Source: an uncultured Anaerolineaceae bacterium | GTDB lineage: Bacteria > Chloroflexota > Anaerolineae > Promineifilales > Promineifilaceae | Assembly: GCA_937967805.1 (NCBI GenBank) | Contig: CALBTC010000380.1 | Coordinates: 1-23,129 of the forward strand | DNA: 23,129 bases | Direction: 5' to 3' | Shown here: piece after piece, positions 16,832-22,870 of the stretch | Layout: each line of letters starts with the position of its first letter | Numbering within the stretch: the first letter of the stretch is position 1 | Position numbers and translations under genes: made by a program | Notes under the pieces: generated by a model | Seen by the model: only the letters and a program-made list of their open reading frames with translations | What the model was told of the DNA's origin: nothing | The model's database searches: none

Positions 16832-17917
16832 ATGTTTTCCCAATTGACCAGCTGGGACAATTTATTGCGCGCCTACCGCCGCGCCAGCAAAGGCAAGCGA
16901 AGCAAACCGGACGTGGCTGCTTTTGAACACCGTTTGGAAGATAACCTTTGGCAGTTGGCCCAAGAATTGCAGCAGAACACGTACCAGCCTGGGCCGTACA
17001 AAAGCTTCCTTATCCACGATCCGAAGCGACGCTTAATCAGCGCTGCGCCGTTTAGAGACAGAGTTGTTCATCACGCGCTCTGCAATTTGATCGAGCCCAT
17101 TTTTGATCGTAGTTTTGTTGAAGACAGCTTCGCCAACCGCCGGGGCAAAGGGACACACGCTGCACGCGCACGCTGCCAGCAGTTTGCGCGTAGCTTTCAA
17201 TTTGCACTGCAATGTGACGTGCGCCAATTCTTCCCCAGCGTCGATCATGCCATTTTGCGAAACCAGCTGGCGCAGAAGATTGACGACGCGCGGGTATTGT
17301 GGCTTATTGACCTGATTTTAGACAGCGGCAAGGAGGTGCTGAAGGCGGAATATGAGATGGTCTACTTTGCCGGAGACGATCTCTTTGCCATTAACCGGCC
17401 ACGCGGCCTGCCCATTGGCAACCTGACCAGCCAGTTTTCGGCCAACGTCTATTTGAATTCGCTAGACCAGTTCGTGAAGCGACGGCTGCGCTGTAAAGGG
17501 TATGTGCGGTATGTGGACGATCTCTTGTTGTTCGCCGACGAGAAGGAGACACTTTGGGCATGGAAAGCCGCAATTGTGGCCCGCATGGCCGAGTTGCGCT
17601 TGACGCTCCATCCTGGCGCTCAGCCGCGGCCGGTGACCGAAGGAATTCCCTTTTTAGGGTTTCACATTTTTCCCAAGCGGATACGGCTGAAACGACGAAA
17701 GGGGATTCAATACCGGCGTAAATTTCATAGATTATTGGAAGAGTATGCAGCCGGAGAGATTGGCTTGGACCAGGTGACAGCCTCGGTGAAAGGGTGGGTG
17801 AACCACGCGCGCTGGGGAAACACCGTTGGCTTACGCAAGGCGATTTTGAGCACAACCAAGATTGGTCCAATTTCCAAAATTGGACCAATCTCGAAGATGA
17901 CCGCGCCACAGGGATAA
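16832..17917 (+). CDS. Diversity-generating retroelement reverse transcriptase
   Basis: A 361-residue RT that copies the template-repeat RNA with adenine-directed infidelity. RT motifs in order: KRRLISAAPFRDRVVHHAL (66-83), SFANRRGKGTHAAR, catalytic Asp129 in QCDVRQFFPSVD, and RGLPIGNLTSQFSANVYLN (191-209). The last has the G-x3-S-Q form characteristic of DGR RTs. YVRYVDDLLLFA follows with YVDD at 227-230, then GIPFLGFHIFP (271-281) and a thumb ending VKGWVNHARWGNT. There is no maturase X or HNH domain, which argues against a group II intron. It is on the plus strand, convergent with TR, Avd and target. The C-terminal tail has a repeated KIGPIS unit made by a palindromic insertion. ATG 16832 is the first start after an in-frame stop. 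Confidence 0.95.
   Translation: MFSQLTSWDNLLRAYRRASKGKRSKPDVAAFEHRLEDNLWQLAQELQQNTYQPGPYKSFLIHDPKRRLISAAPFRDRVVHHALCNLIEPIFDRSFVEDSFANRRGKGTHAARARCQQFARSFQFALQCDVRQFFPSVDHAILRNQLAQKIDDARVLWLIDLILDSGKEVLKAEYEMVYFAGDDLFAINRPRGLPIGNLTSQFSANVYLNSLDQFVKRRLRCKGYVRYVDDLLLFADEKETLWAWKAAIVARMAELRLTLHPGAQPRPVTEGIPFLGFHIFPKRIRLKRRKGIQYRRKFHRLLEEYAAGEIGLDQVTASVKGWVNHARWGNTVGLRKAILSTTKIGPISKIGPISKMTAPQG
17860..17890. repeat. Perfect 14-bp inverted repeat at the RT 3' end
   Basis: GATTGGTCCAATTT (17860-17873) and AAATTGGACCAATC (17877-17890) are exact inverted copies around a 3-nt loop. Each arm also contains its own 11-bp near-palindrome ATTGG-N-CCAAT. It lies inside the RT reading frame and creates the duplicated tail KIGPIS-KIGPIS. 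No T-tract follows on either strand, so it is not a classical intrinsic terminator. Confidence 0.85.
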
Positions 17918-18229
17918 ACCGAGGCGGCGCGACCGTTGTTATTTGCCCGGCTCTAAGCGCAGAGACGCCACGAGCGCGGCCAGGACAAAACCCCGCCATT
18001 TCTCGCCTCGGCGCGGCAGGCGTACCCGCCGCGCATTTCTGGCCGGGACACCGCCCAATGAGAAGTGTGGACACCACCACCCGCACGCCGTTGTTGTCGT
18101 TGAAGTTGTTGTCGGGATTGTTCCTGTTGCGCGCCGAACATGGGTGTCTGGGTCTTGCCCCACTGCCGATTGGCAGTTCTCGACCATCAAAACACCACAT
18201 GGCTTTGATGACTAAAAACTACCCACCGA
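17918..18229 (-). ncRNA. Predicted DGR template RNA region (TR plus flanks)
   Basis: The 312 bp between the Avd stop and the RT stop have no credible gene of their own; the long ORFs here are by-products. Read on the minus strand, the region holds a hairpin ACTGCC/GGCAGT with a 4-nt loop (18162-18177), then the TR (18145-18069), then a strong GC hairpin (18011-18034; 10-bp stem with one mismatch, 4-nt loop). In studied DGRs the RNA 3' of TR binds RT and Avd and primes cDNA synthesis. The exact RNA ends are unknown. Confidence 0.6.
18069..18145 (-). repeat. Template repeat (TR) of the DGR
   Basis: A 77-bp element nearly identical to the C-terminal codons of the target gene. Read in the target frame it encodes PCSARNRNNPDNNFNDNN and then GVRVVVS, an Asn-rich run of eight AAY codons plus two GAC. 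This is the composition that lets A-to-N changes sample many residues without making stops. The match ends at ACCCATGT on the 5' side. On the 3' side it ends after GTGGTGTCC, with a further 9 bp at two mismatches (to 18060). It is not preceded by a start or ribosome site. Confidence 0.95.
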
Positions 18230-18583
18230 TTATTGAACACCACCAACTGTCTTTAGCCAGCCACCAAGCAATCGGCCGATTTCCGCCAGCATGGCAGCGG
18301 CATGTTGGTATTGACCCGGCGTCAGCCAGCGCCAGCGTTCGGCCAGGCGCAGGTAGAGGCGCAGCCGGGCCAGGGCTTCGTCCGCCTCTTGCAGCCGGGC
18401 GCGGCGAGCTGCACCACGTTGCAGGTTCGCTTCTTCCAGGCGCTCGCGCAAATCGAAGGCGGCGTCGAGCAGGCGTTGAGTTGCCGTGTGGCGATGGGCG
18501 CGGGGAAAGTTGTTGGTGATGGGCAAAAGCCAGGTGAGCAGGTCGAAGGTTTTGCTAAAGATGGGCATCTCTTGTCGTGACAT
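18230..18583 (-). CDS. avd: Avd-like DGR accessory protein (four-helix bundle)
   Basis: A 117-residue all-helical basic protein matching the bAvd pattern. It has an N-terminal FDLLTWLLPITNNFPRAHR, then TATQRLLDAAFDLRERLEEAN, then ALARLRLYLRLAERWRWL and finally QYQHAAAMLAEIGRLLGGWL, the conserved closing helix. Avd forms a pentameric barrel that binds the RT and template RNA and is needed for mutagenic homing. It lies 102 bp downstream of the target gene and 85 bp upstream of TR on the same strand, the usual target-avd-TR order. ATG 18583 is taken as the start, although its ribosome site is poor. ATG 18568 is the alternative. The symbol is given by family resemblance. Confidence 0.9.
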   Translation of the reverse strand: MSRQEMPIFSKTFDLLTWLLPITNNFPRAHRHTATQRLLDAAFDLRERLEEANLQRGAARRARLQEADEALARLRLYLRLAERWRWLTPGQYQHAAAMLAEIGRLLGGWLKTVGGVQ

Positions 18584-18603
18584 GGTTCAGTGAATTATTA
18601 AAG

Positions 18604-18632
18604 CGTCGTGCGATTTGGAAAATCGCACAACG
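18604..18632. repeat. Hairpin between target gene and avd
   Basis: GTGCGATTT (18608-18616) and AAATCGCAC (18620-18628) pair perfectly around GGA. Three more pairs extend the stem beyond one mismatch to 18604/18632. It lies 3' of the VR in target orientation, 20 bp before the avd start. Confidence 0.7.
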
Positions 18633-18643
18633 AAAGAACAGAG

Positions 18644-18663
18644 GGCGGCTGCGCCGCCTTTTT
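18644..18663. repeat. GC-rich hairpin downstream of the VR
   Basis: GGCGGC (18644-18649) and GCCGCC (18653-18658) form a 6-bp stem with a 3-nt loop, followed on the plus strand by T5. In target orientation it starts about 50 nt past the VR. A GC hairpin or cruciform downstream of VR is a known target-recognition element in the Bordetella phage DGR. It could instead act as a terminator for plus-strand transcripts. Confidence 0.5.
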
Positions 18664-18664
18664 C

Positions 18665-18698
18665 AGAGATTCAGAGGCCAGAGATTCAGCGGCCAGAG
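18665..18698. repeat. Tandem 15-mer spanning the target stop codon
   Basis: Two copies of AGAGATTCAGMGGCC (18665-18679 and 18680-18694) plus a partial third lie directly 3' of the VR in target orientation. The target's TGA (18688-18686) is inside the second copy, so a frame slip past it would meet a second TGA 15 nt on. Confidence 0.8.
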
Positions 18699-21670
18699 GC
18701 GAGAAATGGGGACACCACCACCCGCACGCCGCTGACGCCGAGGAAGACGTCGGGAGCGCCCCTGCCGCGCGCCGAACATGGGTTCTGATCTGAATAGTAT
18801 GAGCCGCCACGCAAAACGATATCATTATTGTTTCGGGAATCGGCCGTTTCAAATTCCGGCGTTAGCTCAGGTGGAAACGGTTTGCCGTGCAGGCTGCGGG
18901 TCCATTCCCACACCTGGCCGCTCATATCCAGGCAGCCAACCGGGCTCTGGCCGGCGGGGAAGCTGCCCACGGCGCAGCGTTCACCAATGCCGGCGCTCCC
19001 GTTGTTGGTGCGATAAATGGCGTCTCCATCGGTTTCCTCTTCCTGCTCTGGCGCGTTGCCCCACGGATAAATACGCTGTGGCAATGGGTTTTCTTGCCAG
19101 GGTAGTTCGCCAACTGCCTGGGCGGCAAGCTGCTCTGGCGTCACAATCTGCGGCCGGGCCAGGATTTGCCGTCCGCCGCGGGCCGCCTTTTCCCACTCTA
19201 GTTCGCTGGGCAGCGTCACCCGGTAGCCATCTGGCAGCCAGCCCTTTTGCCGCCAGCGTGTCTCCAGCCATTCACAAAACGCCAGGGCATCGTACCAGTT
19301 CACCCAGGCCACCGGCCAGTTATCGGGTCCATCCAGACTACCCCGTGGAAAGCTGGGGTTAAAGTGACTCTCTTGTACAAACTCGCGGAATTGGGCTACC
19401 GTCACCGGGTGTTGGGCCAACCAGTACGGCCGGTCCAGGCCGTCGTACCAGTCGTCCCGTTTTCCTTTTTCCCAGCTCTCCAGCCAAAATGAGCCTGGCG
19501 GCACCAGGCAGAGCGGCATCTCGTCGCAGCGCAGGACGCCAGGGCGGTGGTCGCCCAGCGCGGCCAGCGCAGCGCCGGCCAGGGCCCGGTCACGCGGCGG
19601 CAACAGCCCGCGTTGCAAAATCGCCTGGTGCCACGCCTGCACCCGCGCCCGGGTGGCGCGCTCCATCTCGTTTTGCGCCGCTTCCGGTCCTGTTAGTTCC
19701 GCTTCGGCCAACACCTGTCCGGCCAGGAACGCGCCCCACAGGTCCGGGTCGTTGGCGTCACTGCCGGCAGCAGGCGGCTGCTGGCACAGGCTGGTCACCA
19801 ACGACCAGACAGTGTAGGGCACTTTGCGCTGGCTGGCGGCGGCCAGCAGCAGCGCCTCGCGCCAGCGGCCGGGGTCCTCTTTGGCCAGCCGGGCCAGGTC
19901 GTAAGGAAAGTTTTGCTTGAGCAAATGCAGCCCGGCCAGGTATTCCTGGAAGGTGCGGTGCGGGAAGCGGTATACGTCGTCGCTGTCGTCGTCGTTACGG
20001 CCGTGGTCCTCCAGCAGGCCGGCCCGGTCACGCACGTATTCGATGATGTCGTCGGTGCTGACGGCCGTCTCTTTTCCCCTGTATTTATGCAGCTTGCCCG
20101 CCAGCAGTTCGCCGGGAATATCGGCCGTTTGCTCCTGCTCAGCCTGGTCACGATGGGCTACAAACGCCACCTCAGCCAGCGCCTCCATCAGCCGCTCCGT
20201 ATCCACACCCAGCACCTCAGACAGCGTTTTTGTTTCCTGGCCGGGAATCGACTTAGAGCGCCGCCAATGGTCCAGCAGCAAAATCACGCTAAGACGGTAC
20301 AGCTCTTCCCGCCGCTGCGGCAGCGCACCCCCTTCCCGCCCGCGATGAATGAGGACCATCATCGTCAGCAGCAAGGGATGGCGGGCCAGCTCGCGCAGAT
20401 TGCGGTTTTGCTGCACCTGCTGGATCAATCCCTTGCCGTACTGCTCCGCCTTTTCCGGGCCCAGCGTGCCGTCCTTTTGCCCCATCACCGCGTACCACTG
20501 GGTGACAAACGCTTCGATTTGCTCATCGCTAAAAGGCAGCAGCCACGTTACCTGGAACGCTTTAAGCTCCCAGCCACTGCCATAAGCATAAGGGCGGCTG
20601 GTGACAACAATGCGTACCTTTTCAAAGTCGCGGGCAAAAAGCTCAATATTATCTTTTAGCGACTTGCGTAATTCACTGGCCTTATCGACCTCGTCTAACC
20701 CGTCCAGCAGGAGGATGCCGCCTTCATTTTCCAGCCGCCGCTTCAGATGGGGCACGTAGCCCGCTAACTTTATCGTAGGACGGCTGAGGTCAGCGGCGAT
20801 GAACTGCCACACGTCCTGCCCCTTAGACAGGCCGCGGGCCGCATATTCACGTAGAATCACGCGCACCGGCCAGAGCCGCTTGTGGCCCAACTCCCAGCCG
20901 TGTTCGCGCAAATCGTCCTGCGTGACGTCAACCTCGTCGTCATAATCCCCGGCCAGCCGGTCGCCGGCCAGGCAAAGCGTGAGGTAGTTCACCAGGGTAG
21001 ATTTGCCGGAGCCCGGCGCGCCAAGCAGCACCAACCGATCGTTTGCCGCCCGGCCAATGGCGGACAGGGCCGGTTCGCGCTGGAGCCGCTCCGTTTGCTC
21101 TAGCTGAGCCAGGTCGGCCGTCGCCATATCGCGCAGATGCTCGGCGTGCGGCACATCGAGCGAGGTGAAGATGTGGTCCAGGGCCAGCTTTTCGGCATGA
21201 AAGCCCGCCTCTTTGATGTCCACCAGGGCCATCGACGGTGGATACAGGCAAAGATGCATCAGGTGTAGCAGGTAGCGTCGCTCCCACTCGGCTACACTCA
21301 CCGCTTCCTGCTCACGACCGGGCGTATCTGCTGGCTTGTTGTCGTCCCCCGTTTTATCTGCCGGAGGCTCAACCGAGGGAGGAGAGTCTGGTGTTTCAGT
21401 TGGACCAGTGCCTTTCTCCCGTCTTTCCAGCAGGTCGAAATAGCGATTGCCAAACGTGAAAACCAGATAGGCAATGACAGCGACCAGAAAGATGGCAATC
21501 AGCAGGGTCCAATCCGGCAGGCCACCGGTGATCCAGCCAAAGAAAAGCAGGAGCGCGGTAAACAGGCCGGCGAAAGCAAGTACGGCCTGGAGCCTGCCAA
21601 AGCCCTCGATGAAAGCCTTGATCGTATCTAAATAACCACCAGATTGGGGATCGGGATCAGGCTGGGTCAT
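18686..21670 (-). CDS. DGR target: membrane-anchored NACHT NTPase with FGE/C-type-lectin-like variable domain
   Basis: A 994-residue STAND-type protein. Two hydrophobic helices (about 28-48 and 53-74) near the N-terminus predict membrane anchoring, followed by a Pro/Asp-rich linker (86-120). The NACHT core has Walker A G-A-P-G-S-G-K-S-T at 217-225, Walker B ILLLDGLDEVD at 319-329 and sensor RIVVTSRPYAY. Helical segments FPHRTFQEYLAGLHLL and a short HEAT-like region follow. The FGE-sulfatase domain is 718-994: PPGSFWL, PVTVAQFREF, PVAWVNWYDALAFCEWL, LPSELEWEKAARGG, GQVWEW, LRGGSYYS. The last 24 or so residues (964-987) are encoded by the VR. Translation from TTG 21718 is possible, but ATG 21670 has GGAG 7 nt upstream. 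A signalling or defence sensor with a hypervariable binding tip is inferred. Confidence 0.93.
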   Translation of the reverse strand: MTQPDPDPQSGGYLDTIKAFIEGFGRLQAVLAFAGLFTALLLFFGWITGGLPDWTLLIAIFLVAVIAYLVFTFGNRYFDLLERREKGTGPTETPDSPPSVEPPADKTGDDNKPADTPGREQEAVSVAEWERRYLLHLMHLCLYPPSMALVDIKEAGFHAEKLALDHIFTSLDVPHAEHLRDMATADLAQLEQTERLQREPALSAIGRAANDRLVLLGAPGSGKSTLVNYLTLCLAGDRLAGDYDDEVDVTQDDLREHGWELGHKRLWPVRVILREYAARGLSKGQDVWQFIAADLSRPTIKLAGYVPHLKRRLENEGGILLLDGLDEVDKASELRKSLKDNIELFARDFEKVRIVVTSRPYAYGSGWELKAFQVTWLLPFSDEQIEAFVTQWYAVMGQKDGTLGPEKAEQYGKGLIQQVQQNRNLRELARHPLLLTMMVLIHRGREGGALPQRREELYRLSVILLLDHWRRSKSIPGQETKTLSEVLGVDTERLMEALAEVAFVAHRDQAEQEQTADIPGELLAGKLHKYRGKETAVSTDDIIEYVRDRAGLLEDHGRNDDDSDDVYRFPHRTFQEYLAGLHLLKQNFPYDLARLAKEDPGRWREALLLAAASQRKVPYTVWSLVTSLCQQPPAAGSDANDPDLWGAFLAGQVLAEAELTGPEAAQNEMERATRARVQAWHQAILQRGLLPPRDRALAGAALAALGDHRPGVLRCDEMPLCLVPPGSFWLESWEKGKRDDWYDGLDRPYWLAQHPVTVAQFREFVQESHFNPSFPRGSLDGPDNWPVAWVNWYDALAFCEWLETRWRQKGWLPDGYRVTLPSELEWEKAARGGRQILARPQIVTPEQLAAQAVGELPWQENPLPQRIYPWGNAPEQEEETDGDAIYRTNNGSAGIGERCAVGSFPAGQSPVGCLDMSGQVWEWTRSLHGKPFPPELTPEFETADSRNNNDIVLRGGSYYSDQNPCSARGRGAPDVFLGVSGVRVVVSPFLASGR
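18710..18783 (-). repeat. Variable repeat (VR) of the DGR
   Basis: A 74-bp segment ending 22 bp before the target stop codon's last base, aligning to TR 18069-18145. On the coding strand, codons change AAC-GGC, AAC-GGC, AAT-GCT, AAC-GTC, AAC-deleted, AAC-CTC, GAC-GGC, AAC-GTC and AAC-AGC. Fourteen substitutions are counted, all at TR adenines, with no other change in the core. The shared 21-bp tail ending GTGGTGTCC is the presumed initiation-of-mutagenic-homing site. The protein reads CSARGRGAPDV-FLGVSG where TR gives CSARNRNNPDNNFNDNNG. Confidence 0.95.
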
Positions 21671-21813
21671 AGGTTTTCTCCAAAATTGAGTTTTGTGGCA
21701 AGTACTGTTTGTTGGCAAAAGATAGCACAGGAGAATGAAGATTGCCAGCCGCGAACGAGTGGGTCAGTAAAATCCGAGGATGCTTGGTATCAGTGATTGT
21801 TGTTTAGCTGGGT

Positions 21814-21868
21814 CATGATAGAAGCAACGGCCGTAACCGCCAGCAAATGTTTGTTTAGCTCGATTAAC
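21814..21868 (-). pseudogene. Orphan C-terminal end of a CooC/MinD-like gene
   Basis: On the minus strand, just after the APH-fold kinase stop, the frame LIELNKHLLAVTAVASIMTQL then NNNH and stop (ending near 21794) matches the end of the ATPase at 22870-23129, FIELNNESLAVTAVAEIMGQL. The 55-bp segments 21814-21868 and 22897-22951 align without gaps at about 80% identity, in the same orientation, on either side of the kinase gene. This looks like the leftover tail of a second copy after duplication and replacement. It has no start of its own. Confidence 0.7.
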
Positions 21869-22870
21869 TCAGGAAGTTGTCGTTTGCGCCCAATCCCGGA
21901 ACCAGTTCATGTGCCAGTCGATAAACTGCTCGTTGGCCCAGTGATCGCCCTGCTGCACGGCCGTATAGCGCAGCACCAGGCCCATCAGGAAAATGTGACG
22001 AATGGGAGGTGTGTTTTGGATGGCTGTTATCTCATCGGATGCTAGGGGGCGGATACGGCCGTATCCCGACAAAAAAGCGTCTAGCTGGCGCTGTCGTCTC
22101 TCTTCTGCCTCGGCGCTGATATCCATCCAATCGACAGAAGCCAGAAAAACACCAATGTCCAGCGCCCGCCAACCGCATCCGGAGCTGTCAAAATCAAAAA
22201 GCGTCGGTCTGCCATCCGCATCGAAACAGACATCACCACCATGCAGATCGCCATGACAAACGCCAAAAGCCGGTTTTTCTTTACCCTTGAGCAGAGCAAG
22301 GTCCCGGCACTGTTCTGCAATGCCGGCAATCAGGGCCAGATCGTTTGGACGGTGCGCCATAAAAGGTGTGATAACCACCATGTTTTCGCCGATAAGATGG
22401 TTCATGTCCAGAGGCGTCCGGCGATATGGCCGCGGAAAAGCATCCAGGCTTTTATGCATCCGGGCAACCAGGGTACCAAACGCGCTGATTTTCTCTTCGT
22501 CACCATCGTGGCCGGCCGCACCTGGGGCAGATTCAAAAAGAACAGCGTACCGCGTGCCTTCGGGGGCGGCCAGGCAGTTCACGTACTGGCCGTCGCTGCA
22601 TTTCAATGGCCTGGCTACCGAGATGCCGTCTGCCGCTAAGTAGTTCAGCAAATGAACTTCTTCGGCTACGGCCGTTTGGTCACGCCGACCCTGTTTATAA
22701 ACCTTCAGGTAGTATGTTTGATCGCCGGCAAATACCCGATAGGTGTCACAAATCCCTTTTCTGAAGAAGCGGCACTGTACTGTTCCCGGCAGCGCGTAAT
22801 TTAGCCGGACCATCTCTGCCAGCGCGTTTGCTGCCAACGTTGAATCTTGCACAGGGAACAGATGATTCAT
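21869..22870 (-). CDS. APH-fold (aminoglycoside phosphotransferase/homoserine kinase II-like) kinase
   Basis: A 333-residue small-molecule kinase of the APH/ChoK superfamily. An N-lobe beta sheet contains YYLKVYK with the ATP-binding Lys56. The catalytic loop is CHGDLHGGD (205-213), with Asp208 as base and Asp213 where Asn is usual. The metal-binding DFD is at 226-228 (LFDFDSSGCGW), followed by the typical ALDIGVFLA. The length and the HGDLH form are as in phosphotransferases acting on amino alcohols or homoserine, and resistance to aminoglycosides is not implied. Its ATG overlaps the stop of the upstream CooC-like gene by one base (TAATG), indicating coupled translation. The substrate is not readable. 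Confidence 0.85.
   Translation of the reverse strand: MNHLFPVQDSTLAANALAEMVRLNYALPGTVQCRFFRKGICDTYRVFAGDQTYYLKVYKQGRRDQTAVAEEVHLLNYLAADGISVARPLKCSDGQYVNCLAAPEGTRYAVLFESAPGAAGHDGDEEKISAFGTLVARMHKSLDAFPRPYRRTPLDMNHLIGENMVVITPFMAHRPNDLALIAGIAEQCRDLALLKGKEKPAFGVCHGDLHGGDVCFDADGRPTLFDFDSSGCGWRALDIGVFLASVDWMDISAEAEERRQRQLDAFLSGYGRIRPLASDEITAIQNTPPIRHIFLMGLVLRYTAVQQGDHWANEQFIDWHMNWFRDWAQTTTS

Noticed and set aside
16832..17917. RT as a group II intron maturase or retron RT
   Set aside because: No maturase or HNH region, no intron ends and no msr/msd pattern is seen. The G-x3-S-Q motif and the adjacent TR, VR and Avd fit only a DGR.
17391..18200. 269-residue minus-strand ORF running through TR and the RT 3' end
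   Set aside because: Its only recognisable stretch (NRNNPDNNFNDNNGVRVVVS) is the TR read in the target frame. The rest is antisense to the RT, and no start or ribosome site supports it.
17794..18519. 241-residue plus-strand ORF
   Set aside because: It is a by-product of the RT tail palindrome, the antisense of TR and the antisense of avd, with no coherent domain.
18644..18663. Intrinsic terminator on the plus strand
   Set aside because: The hairpin with T5 has the right form, but no plus-strand gene precedes it within reach. In the direction of the target gene there is no T-tract, so it is listed as a hairpin of uncertain role.
19489..20659. Several plus-strand ORFs of 140-250 residues
   Set aside because: They are antisense to the NACHT-FGE gene. 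High GC at third positions makes such shadows common, and none has a motif or ribosome site.
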